Assembly: GCF_019599275.1 (NCBI RefSeq)
Contig: NZ_JAHZTD010000001.1
Location: forward strand, 310,001-374,000
Origin: Hymenobacter sp. HSC-4F20
GTDB taxonomy: Bacteria; Bacteroidota; Bacteroidia; Cytophagales; Hymenobacteraceae
Reading direction: 5' to 3'
Length of the DNA stretch: 64,000 nt
A program made the translations under genes and the position numbers. The notes under the pieces were generated by a model. That model worked only from the letters and a program-made list of their open reading frames with translations, was not told the origin of the DNA and did no database searches. How positions within the stretch are numbered: position 1 is the stretch's first letter; every line of letters begins with the position of its first letter. Of this stretch, positions 43,423-52,200 are shown in pieces.

Positions 43423-45009
43423 ATGAGCCAGGAGCAAACACTCGAAGCCCTTGTACAAGCCACGCTTACCGAAACTGCCCTTACCGCGCTGAGTGCCGCT
43501 GTACAGGCCGAAGCGCAGGTAGTTCAGCTCGCAGCTGTACAAGTGGTTAAGCTGATTATTCCGGCCTTTGCCGCTCGCAGCCAGCAGCCTGCCGGCACGG
43601 AAGCCTTGTGGAGCTGGCTGGAGCGGGCCCCCATGCCTGACTGGCCGGCAGTACTTGGCACGAGTGAAGCGTTTTTCTGGCGTGGGCGCGGCACCGCCCT
43701 GCTGGAGGCCCTACTGGGCCCAGCCTACACCAGCCGCACGGCGTTCATCCTTCAGGTGAGTGGCTTACCGAAGAACGCTATGCCTCTACTGGTGGATGTG
43801 GTAGTAGCTACCACAGTAGGCGTTCTGCGCGAGCAGGCTGCCATCCGGCAACTCAACGCTGAAGGAATTAGCCGCTGGCTGCAGAAACAGCCCGGAGCCC
43901 TGCCGCAGCTACCCCCACCAGAGAAGGGTTCCCTGCCTGGCCCGGAGCCCGTACCTGCTGCCCCCCCTGGCCCTGCCAACGCAACGCAAAAGAAACCTCT
44001 TCCTACTTTTCGGCGTGCATGGCAGGCGCTGCGTAGCAGTAAGCCGTGGGCCCAGTACGGGCCGCTGCTACTGCTTCTGCCGGCGCTGGCGTTTGGGTTT
44101 GGGATAGGGCGCTTGCACTCATCGGCGGCGCGGCGCCCGGCCTCGTTTGCCCAGGTGTCCTCCCCAAGCCCGAGGCCCGCCCTTGCTCCGGAGGCAGGCG
44201 TTGCTGGGAAGGTGCCCGTAACTACCGCTACGTACGTGGCTACGGCAGTTGCTGCCTCCTCACCGGCGCCACTAGCCTCCTACGCTGCTGGCCCGGATAT
44301 CTACCTTGATTACCCGGGCCAGCCGGTACTGCTGCTGCTCGGCGATGGAACCAGCCAGCGCGTGGCCACCCGCTCCACAGAATATCAGCTATACCGCCTG
44401 CTGGCCGGGGCGGGGCAGCAGGCGGAGTCCCTGAGCCACAGCACCCGGTGGATTCCGGTTGATCAGGCCTATTTTCAGGCCGGGCAGGCTACCTTGCCCG
44501 CGGCAGCGCGGCAGCAGCTGCAAAACCTGGCTAACATCCTGCGCGCTTTTCCCCGGGCGCGCTTTCAGATCAAAGGCTACAGCGACAGCCTCGACGGCTA
44601 CCAACCCGCTTCGCGGCTGAGCGAGTCGCGGGCGTGGACTGCCGTAAAAACGCTCCGAGAGTTTGGCATTGCGCGCAACCGCCTGCAGGTGCGGGCCAGC
44701 GACGTGCGGCCGGAACTTACCTCGGCCACTGACGAAGCCGGTAACGTCTATCAGCCCTATTTAAGCTTGCAATTTGTGGGTAACCTGCCGGCCGGGGTCA
44801 TCGTGCCAAGCGCTTCAAGCACCCACTTAAGCAGTACGCAACGTGCAGCCACGGCGGCCCGCCTGCCGAGCAGCAGGAGTGCAGCAGCCAAGGCCCGGCG
44901 CGCCGCTCAACTGCGCCGCCTTCGCGCTAAAAAACAGCACCGCGCAAAAACCCGGCTCTGGTTCCGGCGTCTGGGTCAGCGCCTGCGCGGACAGCGTGCC
45001 AGCCGGTAA
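43423..45009 (+). CDS. DUF937-OmpA fusion membrane protein
   Basis: A 528-residue three-part protein. Residues about 30-155 resemble DUF937 (a central FILQVSGLPKNAMPLLVDVVVATTVGVL and ISRWL). A Pro-rich linker and one membrane segment near 207-228 (YGPLLLLLPALAFGFGIG) follow. A second linker leads to an OmpA-type peptidoglycan-binding domain at about 345-455 (DQAYFQAGQATLPAAARQQL, FQIKGYSDS, RLSESRAWTAVKTL). The tail is very basic (repeated Ala-Arg-Lys). The topology would place DUF937 in the cytosol and OmpA in the periplasm, linking an internal state to the wall. Function unknown. Monocistronic. Confidence 0.82.
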   Translation: MSQEQTLEALVQATLTETALTALSAAVQAEAQVVQLAAVQVVKLIIPAFAARSQQPAGTEALWSWLERAPMPDWPAVLGTSEAFFWRGRGTALLEALLGPAYTSRTAFILQVSGLPKNAMPLLVDVVVATTVGVLREQAAIRQLNAEGISRWLQKQPGALPQLPPPEKGSLPGPEPVPAAPPGPANATQKKPLPTFRRAWQALRSSKPWAQYGPLLLLLPALAFGFGIGRLHSSAARRPASFAQVSSPSPRPALAPEAGVAGKVPVTTATYVATAVAASSPAPLASYAAGPDIYLDYPGQPVLLLLGDGTSQRVATRSTEYQLYRLLAGAGQQAESLSHSTRWIPVDQAYFQAGQATLPAAARQQLQNLANILRAFPRARFQIKGYSDSLDGYQPASRLSESRAWTAVKTLREFGIARNRLQVRASDVRPELTSATDEAGNVYQPYLSLQFVGNLPAGVIVPSASSTHLSSTQRAATAARLPSSRSAAAKARRAAQLRRLRAKKQHRAKTRLWFRRLGQRLRGQRASR

Positions 45010-45378
45010 AGCGCTCCGCGGGTAAACAGCAAGTGCGAGGGTGGGAACGTGGGCTGCGCAACGGCCGGAACGACGCCCGCTCAGAATGCGCCCACTAGCC
45101 CTCTTTCAAGCAAGTGTAAAAAGGTAGAGCCATGCAGTAGGCCAGCGACGCAATGACAGTGGCCCCCTCAGCAGTAAGTCCCGATTACTTTTATGCTAAA
45201 AGCACACTATGTAGTTTCACACCCTTACCCCGCTGGGCGGCTCATCCCTACTGCTTACATCCCTACTGCTTACCCGCGGAGCTATGCGGGCGGTTATGCC
45301 AAGGGACAGGCCCCGGGAAAAAAACAGGGAGAGCCACCCGCACCACGCCGCCTGCGCCCTGTGGCAGCTCCCGAGGAT
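45010..45378. other. Intergenic region with a tandem repeat
   Basis: About 370 bases between the OmpA fusion and cutC, which converge. Only a 15-bp tandem duplication stands out (listed separately). No gene supported. Confidence 0.4.
45244..45273 (+). repeat. 15-bp tandem duplication
   Basis: ATCCCTACTGCTTAC occurs twice in direct tandem (45244-45258 and 45259-45273) in non-coding DNA. Confidence 0.8.
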
Positions 45379-46095
45379 TTAGCGCGTAAGCTCCGCCAGC
45401 AGCGCCGCCACGGTAGTTGCGTCCGTTTCCAGCAGGGCCGCATCAAACTCCGTGGGCCGAGGGGCCGGGGCAGCAGGCAGCAGGTGGGAGGCGCTGGCGT
45501 GAAACTCGGTGGCGGCGGTGCGGGTAGCCAGGGCCCAGATGTTGGATGGCCGGATTCCCGCCCCCGGCATGATGCAAATACGCCCTGCTGCCTGCCGGAC
45601 CAGGGCCGCCAACTGCGCCTGCCCTGCCTCGGCCGTGGCCTGCCCACCGGACGTAAGAATGCGCTGGCAGCCCAGGGCCACCACGTCTTCCAGGGCCTGG
45701 GCCTGGTCGGGGCACGCGTCGAAGGCGCGGTGGAAGGTGACGGGTAAGGGGCCGGCGGCCTTAAGCAAGGCCCGGCACCGGGGCAGGTCCACGCGGCCCT
45801 GGGCATCAAGCACACCCAGCACTACCCCGGCGCAGCCTAGCTCCCGGCACTGGGCAATGTCAGTGACCATAATGGCCAGCTCATCGGGGGAGTAGCAGAA
45901 GTTGCCGGGGCGCGGCCGAATCAGGACGAACACCGGAATGGAAACCAGGCTGAGCACCCGCTGCACCAGCCCGAAGGAGGGCGTAATGCCCCCCTGCTCC
46001 AGGTTCTGGCACAGCTCCAGGCGGTGGGCTCCGCCCGCCTGCGCCGCCACGGCCGACTGCACCGAGCCCGCGCAGATTTCTAGCGTGTAGCTCAC
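45379..46095 (-). CDS. cutC: CutC-family protein
   Basis: A 238-residue TIM-barrel protein of the CutC family. Blocks are LEICAGSVQSAVAAQAGGAHRLELC, the LEQGGITPSFGLV loop, FVLIRPRPGNFCYS, the GCAGVVLGVLDAQGRVD block, VTFHRAFDA and ILTSGG. The family was named for copper homeostasis in E. coli, but that role is disputed and a carbohydrate-related enzymatic role has been suggested. The GTG at 46095 starts it inside the stop codon of the asparaginase gene (GTGA), indicating translational coupling. Upstream open frame to 46218 lies inside the neighbour and is not used. Confidence 0.93.
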   Translation of the reverse strand: MSYTLEICAGSVQSAVAAQAGGAHRLELCQNLEQGGITPSFGLVQRVLSLVSIPVFVLIRPRPGNFCYSPDELAIMVTDIAQCRELGCAGVVLGVLDAQGRVDLPRCRALLKAAGPLPVTFHRAFDACPDQAQALEDVVALGCQRILTSGGQATAEAGQAQLAALVRQAAGRICIMPGAGIRPSNIWALATRTAATEFHASASHLLPAAPAPRPTEFDAALLETDATTVAALLAELTR

Positions 46096-47117
46096 CGGAG
46101 AAGGTAGTCGGCCTGAATAAGTTGCTGCTGGTTTTGAGCGTCGCAGACGGCGTAGCTGAAACCCTTTTGCAAGGCGAAAGCGCCGTGCTGGCCCTGGCTG
46201 CTGACGGCAATAAAGCACACCTGAATGTCGCGGGCCTTGGCGCCTTTAATCTTGGCAATGCGTTCCACAGCGGCTTTGCAGGCGGCTTTGGGCGCGAGGC
46301 CCTGGCGCATCAGCTCCACTACGGTATGAGCCCCGGCAATGCGAATTACGTCCTCGCCCTGGCCGGTGGCAGCGGCTGCGCCCACGGCATTATCCACGTA
46401 CAACCCAGAGCCAATGAGGGGAGAGTCGCCGAGGCGGCCCCGCATCTTGAACCCCATGCCGCTGGTAGTGCAGCTGCCGCTCAGGTTGCCGCGCGCGTCC
46501 TGGGCCAGCATGGCAATGGTGTCGTGGTTATTGGCCCCACCAACGGGTCCTACCGGCTTCTTGCTGCCGGAGTTTTCAATGTTGACGATGGGCTTGTACT
46601 GGCTGGTTTTCAGCCACTCCCGGTAGGCTTTTTCGGCGTCGGGGCTGAGTTGCTGGGGTTCCAGCGGGAAGCCCTGGGCCACGGCAAACTGCTGGGCGCC
46701 TTCGCCCACCAGCATCACGTGGGGCGTGCGCTCCATTACCCGCCGGGCCACACTAATGGGGTGCTTGATGCGCTCCAGGGCCGCCACGCTGCCGCAGTTG
46801 AACTGCTCGTCCATGATGCAGGCGTCCAGCGTCACGATGCCGTCCCGGTCGGGGTTGCCGCCCAGGCCCACGCAGCAGTTCTGCTCCGCCTCCGTTACCA
46901 TTACGCCGGCCTCCACTGCGTCCAGGGCCCGGCCGCCCTTGCTCAGTACCTTCCAGGCGCCCAGGTTGGCGACCAGGCCCGTATCCCAGGTGGAAATAAC
47001 CAGCGGCTTGCCCACCACAGGCCGGGTGGGCAATGCCACGGCTTCGGCCGACGGGCCCACAGCTAATGCAGCCAGCGAGGCAGCAGAGGTGGTAAGAAAC
47101 TTGCGGCGAGTAGGCAT
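46092..47117 (-). CDS. N4-(beta-N-acetylglucosaminyl)-L-asparaginase, Tat-exported
   Basis: A 341-residue Ntn-hydrolase that splits the GlcNAc-Asn bond of deglycosylated N-glycan stubs. The N-terminus carries a Tat signal (TRRKFLTTSAASLAALAVG). The mature N-terminal part includes STWDTGLVANLGAWKVL and NCCVGLGGNPDRDG. Autocleavage should occur before the nucleophile Thr in NNHDTIAML, followed by GNLSGSCTTSGMGFKMRGRLGD-SPLIGSGLY of the beta subunit. ATG 47117 is chosen, 21 codons inside the open frame. Its stop overlaps the cutC start by four bases. The pair fits a glycoprotein/N-glycan use module. Confidence 0.94.
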   Translation of the reverse strand: MPTRRKFLTTSAASLAALAVGPSAEAVALPTRPVVGKPLVISTWDTGLVANLGAWKVLSKGGRALDAVEAGVMVTEAEQNCCVGLGGNPDRDGIVTLDACIMDEQFNCGSVAALERIKHPISVARRVMERTPHVMLVGEGAQQFAVAQGFPLEPQQLSPDAEKAYREWLKTSQYKPIVNIENSGSKKPVGPVGGANNHDTIAMLAQDARGNLSGSCTTSGMGFKMRGRLGDSPLIGSGLYVDNAVGAAAATGQGEDVIRIAGAHTVVELMRQGLAPKAACKAAVERIAKIKGAKARDIQVCFIAVSSQGQHGAFALQKGFSYAVCDAQNQQQLIQADYLLR

Positions 47118-47248
47118 AGGACGGATACAGTTGTAGGAAGTCCAAAGAAAGAAAGTTTTCGCTGCCCCACCATAACTCAAACCCCTACCTCTCCCGAAGC
47201 GGAGCCCTCTGCCTTTTTTGAGCCGGCCGGCGGGGCCGATAATAACAT

Positions 47249-47289
47249 AAGCTCCTACAGAAGCCTAGGAGCAGCTTCTGTAGGAGCTT
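47249..47289 (-). terminator. Terminator of the CE15 gene, nested hairpin
   Basis: AAGCTCCTACAGAAGC / GCTTCTGTAGGAGCTT perfect 16-bp stem with a nine-base loop. The loop carries TAGGAGC, which can instead pair with GCTCCTA of the left arm, so two exclusive structures are possible. It lies 166 bases after the CE15 stop. Confidence 0.65.
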
Positions 47290-47455
47290 GTTTCTAAGAC
47301 TACCCAGCAAGTAAGCGGAAATGGTTAGCTAAGCGCGGCCAGGCAGCTTTACCCGGGGTACTCGCTTCCTCTCCTGGTTACTAGCGTGGTAGCACTGCTT
47401 CGCGGGGACCAGCCGGGGCTGCGGCGCGTTTAGTCGGCCGTCTTATACCGCCAGT

Positions 47456-49924
47456 TTAGTGAATTACTACCCGTTGCGCGCGGGTCTGGTCGCCGTGGAA
47501 GCGCAGCACGTACACCCCGGGCCTGAGCTTGTCACTGGGGATGCTGAGCAAGGGGTGCTTGCCCACGTTCACCCGCGACAGAACTCGCCCTGTCAGGTCT
47601 ACTACCTCTATACTTTTTACGTGGAGCTGGTTGGCTCCCAGCCGTACCGTGAGCTTGTCGTGGGCCGGATTGGGGTAGACCTCAATGCCGCTGTCGGCCA
47701 GACTGCCGGCGTTTGAAGTCACGGTGCTGCAGTTAGTAGCCGCCGCCCCCAGGCCGCTGATGGAAGCCATGGAGGTAGCCAGCACCAGCTTATCGAGTTG
47801 GGCGCCGCCCCCGGCGTTGTAAGCAATGGTGAGGGTGTGCGGCCCTACGGGCAGCACTGCATCCTTCAGCTTGGTCCAGCCCCAGCCGCTGCCGGCACTC
47901 ACCTCTTTCACGCTCACGTCATCGATATAGTACGTGTTGGCTACCTGGCCCATGTCAAAGAGGAAAGTGGTGGATACCAGAGAGGCCGTGATGGTCCAGG
48001 AAACCTGCTGCCACGCCGTGCCAATGGTCTGGTCGGCCTGGTACTGGGCCCCCGAAGGCCCGGTGGAAAGCCGGATGGAGCCCCCTGCTGCGGCGGCCCG
48101 CACCCAGTAGGAAATAGTGTACTGCTTGCCCACAGTGGTGGGGAAGGCGGCGCTGGTTACCTGCACCCGCCACTGGTTGCCGGGCTGGGCAGTGGGGTTC
48201 ACCACCTTCAGCGAGCCGGTGCCGGCGTGCGCCTCCGCAGCTACGGTATTGGCAGTAATGGTAGCCCCGGTCGAGTTCAGGGTGGTCCAGCCAGTCAGCC
48301 CGTTTTCGAAGCCCCCGTTGGCTATCAGCTGGCTGCCTACCGCTTGGAAAGCGTCATTATCAATTTTCAGCCAGTACCCGTACTCCTGGCCGGCGGGCAC
48401 GTTCTGCCGGGCCACCAGGTTGTAGGTGGCGGCGCTGTCGATGGTGAAGGGCAGGGTCAGGTAGGCAGTGGCGGTGGTGGGGGCGGTAGTGGGGCTGCTC
48501 AGGCCGCTTTTCACCTGCACGTACTTGCCGCCGGAAGCCGCCGCATCTGTCACGATGTCCCAGTTCGAGCCTACGGTGGCGCACTCCGCTTCCAGCCAGA
48601 GGCGTTTGCCCAGGGGCTCGGCCGGTAGCGTGGGGGTAGCCGTGCCCCACCACCGGTACCAGCGCTGGTAGTCCAGGGCCGGGTAGGGGTGGGTGGTGAT
48701 GTTGGTATTGGCGCTGGCATTGCCGAGCAGGAACTTGTCTACAAAAGCCTCAATGGCGGGGCGTTGGGTGGTAGGAATGGCGCAGTGGTTGTGGCCGCCA
48801 TCAATGTAGAAACCGAACCGGTCGCCGATGCCAAAGGTCTTCCAGACCTCGTGGGCCGCCCTGGCCGATACGTAGGCCGAGGGGTTGGCCAGCCACTCGA
48901 AATCGGTGTTGCCGGTTACCAGCAGGGCCCGCGGCGCAATCATGGCCATCAGCTCGTGGTGGTCGTGGGGCAGCTTGGCCACGTTGGTATTCTCGAATTG
49001 CTTCATGTCGTCCTTGAACCAGCGGTAGTCCGTGGCGCCCAGCTTTTCCACTGCGCCCAGCGTTTCGGAAACCCGCCAGGCCGGGGCCCCGCCCCCGCCC
49101 GATTCCTGGGCAATGGTGAGGGCAATGCGCTCATCGAAAGCCCCGGAGAACAGAGCCATTTTGCCGGCGTAGGAGCAGCCCGTTACGCCCAGATGCCGCA
49201 AGTCAATGGGCAGGCTTGATTGCACCAGCTCCAGGCCATCGATCAGGCGGCTCACGCCCCAGGCCCAGGCGCTGTACTGGCCCGCGTTATCCAGGTTCTG
49301 ATCGGGGTAGAGCTTGTAGTAGGGGTCCGTCAGCTGGGGGTTGCCGTAGGTAGTTACCTGGTTGTGGCTAAAGGTGATGCGGGCCACGTTACGGCTGCTG
49401 AAAATATCGGCCGGCAGGCTGCCGGTAGCGCTGTTCATGCCGATGATGGCCGGGAAAGGGCCGGTACCCGTGGGCAGGGCTACCTGTGCAGTCAGGGTCA
49501 GCGTCTGGCCGTTTTCGGTTACCGTCACGGTGAGTACACCGGTGTTGGCGGTGGTGCCCGGCGCGTAGCTGGCGGCAATATTCTGGGGCCGGGCCGGTTT
49601 ACGGCCTATCTCATAGTTTTCAATTTCGGCCTTGATTTCGTTGCGCCGGCACTCCCAGTCGCTGAAGCTGGTGGAGCGTCCCCGCCCATCCGACCTCATA
49701 AACGGGTCGGGCAGGGGGGCAATGGCCGGTAGCTGGCTGAACGAGGGCAGAGGGGGAGCCGCGCAGCTGGCGCCGGTGTTTTCCGTGGCGTACACCAGCG
49801 GAATCTGCGCGAAGGAGCCCAGGCAAAGGAAGTTCAGCAGGAAAGCCGCCAGGACAGCTGTGGTTTTCCGCCCCGGGGCAGCTGGGTGAGTACATGTGTT
49901 TTCAGAGGAGAGTATTGTTTTCAT
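47456..49924 (-). CDS. CE15-type glucuronyl esterase with T9SS sorting domain
   Basis: An 822-residue secreted multidomain protein. Signal peptide residues 1-40 (ends near GSFAQ). A CE15-like esterase domain spans about 70-430 with nucleophile Ser in GVTGCSYAGKMA, acid Glu in AQESGGGG and His in GGHNHC, plus NAGQYSAWAWGVSRLID. The family cleaves ester links between glucuronoxylan and lignin. After it come one or two carbohydrate-binding-like beta domains (about 455-725: WLEAECATVGSNWD, NGGFENGLTGW). The last 75 residues are a type A T9SS sorting domain (GIEVYPNPAHDKLTV, LRPGVYVLRF). It should be secreted across the outer membrane by the type IX system. Monocistronic. Confidence 0.93.
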   Translation of the reverse strand: MKTILSSENTCTHPAAPGRKTTAVLAAFLLNFLCLGSFAQIPLVYATENTGASCAAPPLPSFSQLPAIAPLPDPFMRSDGRGRSTSFSDWECRRNEIKAEIENYEIGRKPARPQNIAASYAPGTTANTGVLTVTVTENGQTLTLTAQVALPTGTGPFPAIIGMNSATGSLPADIFSSRNVARITFSHNQVTTYGNPQLTDPYYKLYPDQNLDNAGQYSAWAWGVSRLIDGLELVQSSLPIDLRHLGVTGCSYAGKMALFSGAFDERIALTIAQESGGGGAPAWRVSETLGAVEKLGATDYRWFKDDMKQFENTNVAKLPHDHHELMAMIAPRALLVTGNTDFEWLANPSAYVSARAAHEVWKTFGIGDRFGFYIDGGHNHCAIPTTQRPAIEAFVDKFLLGNASANTNITTHPYPALDYQRWYRWWGTATPTLPAEPLGKRLWLEAECATVGSNWDIVTDAAASGGKYVQVKSGLSSPTTAPTTATAYLTLPFTIDSAATYNLVARQNVPAGQEYGYWLKIDNDAFQAVGSQLIANGGFENGLTGWTTLNSTGATITANTVAAEAHAGTGSLKVVNPTAQPGNQWRVQVTSAAFPTTVGKQYTISYWVRAAAAGGSIRLSTGPSGAQYQADQTIGTAWQQVSWTITASLVSTTFLFDMGQVANTYYIDDVSVKEVSAGSGWGWTKLKDAVLPVGPHTLTIAYNAGGGAQLDKLVLATSMASISGLGAAATNCSTVTSNAGSLADSGIEVYPNPAHDKLTVRLGANQLHVKSIEVVDLTGRVLSRVNVGKHPLLSIPSDKLRPGVYVLRFHGDQTRAQRVVIH

Positions 49925-50530
49925 ACTGTGGGGTTTGGGGTAGCAGGAGGTAGGTCAGGAGAGTGTTGTCATAGGCGCAGCAGCTAGGGCAAGAGTAAAG
50001 GGGAAAAAGGAAGAAGGCCCGGACGGAAAACTCCGCCATGCATGGGCTTAAATCAGGATAGGCCTGGGCTGTGCAGGCCGCAAAAACGACAGCGTTGGGA
50101 GGCTTCTCAGGGCCGGTAGGCTACCAGCGGCCACGTTGGGCGTAGCAAGCCGGCGGGGCCTATTGGGCTCGGAAGATAGCAGCCGCTATGGGTGGTAGAA
50201 GCGCCCCGGAAAGACCCAACTGAAATGAAAAGACCGAAATCGTTCCCGGAAACGTTTGTATATAAAAAGAGGATAAAATATTCTTATGCTGTTATGAGTA
50301 ATGACTTGCTCACCCTGCTTGGTGACTTTGTCGGGGCAAGGGTACTGCTAAGGAGATATTCTGCTTTGCTGGTAGGAGAGTAGTCGGCCGGCGGTGCCCA
50401 GCAGAGGATGCTTGGTAGCTGGGAAAGGGCTTGGCCGTGCCTTCAGAGGGGCAGCAGTAAGTAGGCACACACCAGGGTGGGCGCCCGGCAGCAGGGCAAC
50501 CTATCCGGGAAAGTGTCGTTGCAAGTGAGT
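49925..50530. other. Intergenic region between divergent genes
   Basis: About 600 bases between the CE15 gene and the exported SDR. A 63-codon open frame at 50192-50383 has no recognisable content. The segment 50225-50300 is markedly A+T-rich and may hold promoters. Confidence 0.4.
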
Positions 50531-51535
50531 ATGAAAGAAGAAAACACCCTCAGCCGACGTCAGATACTCAACGGTTTAGGGGCCAGCTTGGCCGTAGCCG
50601 CCGTAAGCCCCATTCTGCCCGCCGAGGCTGCCGGCCCTGCCACGGCCGCAGCCGAGCCCCTCAAGGACCCGACCACCGCCTACCCCCGGCCTCCCTTTAA
50701 AAGCCAGACCCAGCCCTGGCCCGGGCTAGCCTCCAAAATGGAGCCCGTACCCGACCACGGCGAGAAAACCTATAAAGGCTCGGGCCGCCTCAAAGGCCGT
50801 AAAGCCCTGATTACGGGCGGCGACTCGGGCATGGGCCGCGCCGCCGCCATTGCCTACGCCCGCGAGGGCGCCGACGTGGCCATTAACTACCTGCCCGCCG
50901 AGGAGGCCGACGCCAAAGAAGTAATAGCCCTGATTAAAGCCGCCGGCCAGAAAGGCGTAGCCATTCCCGGCGACCTGCGCGACGAAGCCTTCTGCAAGAA
51001 GCTGGTGGAGGAAGCCGTGCGCCAGCTCGGCGGGCTGGATATTGTGGTCAGCAACGCGGCGCGGCAGCAGCAGCGTCAGTCTATTCTGGACCTCACCACC
51101 GAGGACTTCGACGCGACGATGAAAACCAACATCTACGCCCCGTTCTGGATTATCAAGGCCGCGCTGCCCCACCTCAAGCCAGGCTCGGCTATCATCGGGA
51201 CTACCTCCGAGCAGGCCACTGACCCCTCCGAAGACCTGTATGACTACGCCCAGACCAAGGCTGCCACTACCAACTATGTCCGCTCCCTGGCCAAGCAACT
51301 GGCCCCGAAGGGTATCCGCGTGAATGGGGTGGCCCCCGGTCCCATCTGGACGCCCCTGCAGGTCAGCGGTGGTGCTACCCAGGAAAAGCTCCAGAAGTTC
51401 GGCGGCGACACGCCCATGAAGCGGCCCGGGCAGCCGGTGGAGCTGGCCTCCATCTACGTGCAGCTCGCCGACCCGCAGGCCAGCTATGCCACTGGCCAGG
51501 TATATGGGGCAGCTGGTGGCAAGGGGATGCCGTAG
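50531..51535 (+). CDS. Tat-exported SDR-family oxidoreductase
   Basis: A 334-residue SDR with a Tat signal (LSRRQILNGLGASLAVAAV, processing near EAA at about 35). The catalytic core has TGGDSGMG near 98, SNAA near 175 and YAQTK as the active-site Tyr/Lys, with PGPIWTPL and GQPVELASIYVQL at the end. It belongs to the same YghA/YhxC-like branch as the cytosolic SDR at 39979-40857, so the two are probably paralogues in different compartments. An exported, cofactor-containing SDR is uncommon: Tat would carry it folded with NADP bound. ATG 50531 chosen; upstream codons are not needed. Single gene with a terminator. Confidence 0.9.
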   Translation: MKEENTLSRRQILNGLGASLAVAAVSPILPAEAAGPATAAAEPLKDPTTAYPRPPFKSQTQPWPGLASKMEPVPDHGEKTYKGSGRLKGRKALITGGDSGMGRAAAIAYAREGADVAINYLPAEEADAKEVIALIKAAGQKGVAIPGDLRDEAFCKKLVEEAVRQLGGLDIVVSNAARQQQRQSILDLTTEDFDATMKTNIYAPFWIIKAALPHLKPGSAIIGTTSEQATDPSEDLYDYAQTKAATTNYVRSLAKQLAPKGIRVNGVAPGPIWTPLQVSGGATQEKLQKFGGDTPMKRPGQPVELASIYVQLADPQASYATGQVYGAAGGKGMP

Positions 51536-51582
51536 CGTCGTCGTTAGCTTGAAATTACGCCTAACAACCTTCTGTACTAAGA

Positions 51583-51612
51583 AAAACGCCCTGGTGAGTG
51601 CCAGGGCGTTTT
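51583..51612 (+). terminator. Terminator of the exported SDR gene
   Basis: AAAACGCCCTGG / CCAGGGCGTTTT perfect 12-bp stem with a six-base loop. The same stem core (AACGCCCTGG) recurs at 55241-55268. Confidence 0.88.
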
Positions 51613-51669
51613 GTATAGTGTCAGGCCCGAAGTTGGGTTATGACGACGGGAAGGGCATAGCGGGCTATT

Positions 51670-52080
51670 CTAATGTGCGAACAGGGAGATAGTGCACAAC
51701 AGGCCCCCCAACAGCATAAACCCACCGAGCAGGAGCGGGAGCCGTTCCCGACCCGGCGCGACGTCTTCTGCTAACAAAAGAGCTTCGGGCTGGCGTGGGT
51801 CGTAGTACAGACGCAGGCGCGCGCCTACAAAGCAGTCTTTATCAACAAGCAAAGAGGTCGTTAGGTAGTCGGCTGCTTCGGGCTGATACACTAGGGTAGC
51901 CCAGTAAGCCGTGCTGTGCTGGCCCCGGGCGGTGGTGATACCGGTGACCAGGCCGGTAGTTTCACGACCGTGGGCCAGCAGGTACTGGCGGCGGCGGCGC
52001 AGGCGAAACCCAGCTGCCAGCGCCCAAGTGCCAGGAAACAGAAACAGCAAAAACTTAAGGAGCAGAAACAGGGTACTCAT
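51670..52080 (-). CDS. DUF3592 membrane protein
   Basis: A 136-residue protein with two membrane segments (LFLLLKFLLFLFPGTWALAA near the start, LLLGGFMLLGGLLCTISLF at the end) around a soluble DUF3592 domain (GRETTGLVTGI, YWATLVYQPEAADYLTTSLLVDKDCFVGARLRLYYDPRQPEALLL). Such proteins are common envelope proteins of unknown role. The ATG at 52080 places the first membrane segment at the N-terminus; 12 more open codons upstream have no support. Confidence 0.82.
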   Translation of the reverse strand: MSTLFLLLKFLLFLFPGTWALAAGFRLRRRRQYLLAHGRETTGLVTGITTARGQHSTAYWATLVYQPEAADYLTTSLLVDKDCFVGARLRLYYDPRQPEALLLAEDVAPGRERLPLLLGGFMLLGGLLCTISLFAH

Positions 52081-52200
52081 GCAGGCCGGGGTGGGGCTGG
52101 GTGTGGTAAGCGGCATTCTACAACCGACCGGGCTTCTGGAAGGATGCGGCCCGGGGGCCGCGGGAACAGGTAGCCACGTCAGCAGCTCGGGCCCGCCTGC

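Noticed and set aside
50192..50383. 63-codon plus-strand frame between the CE15 gene and the exported SDR
   Set aside because: Lies in an A+T-rich promoter-like segment, contains no known motif and has no neighbour in the same direction close enough to form an operon.
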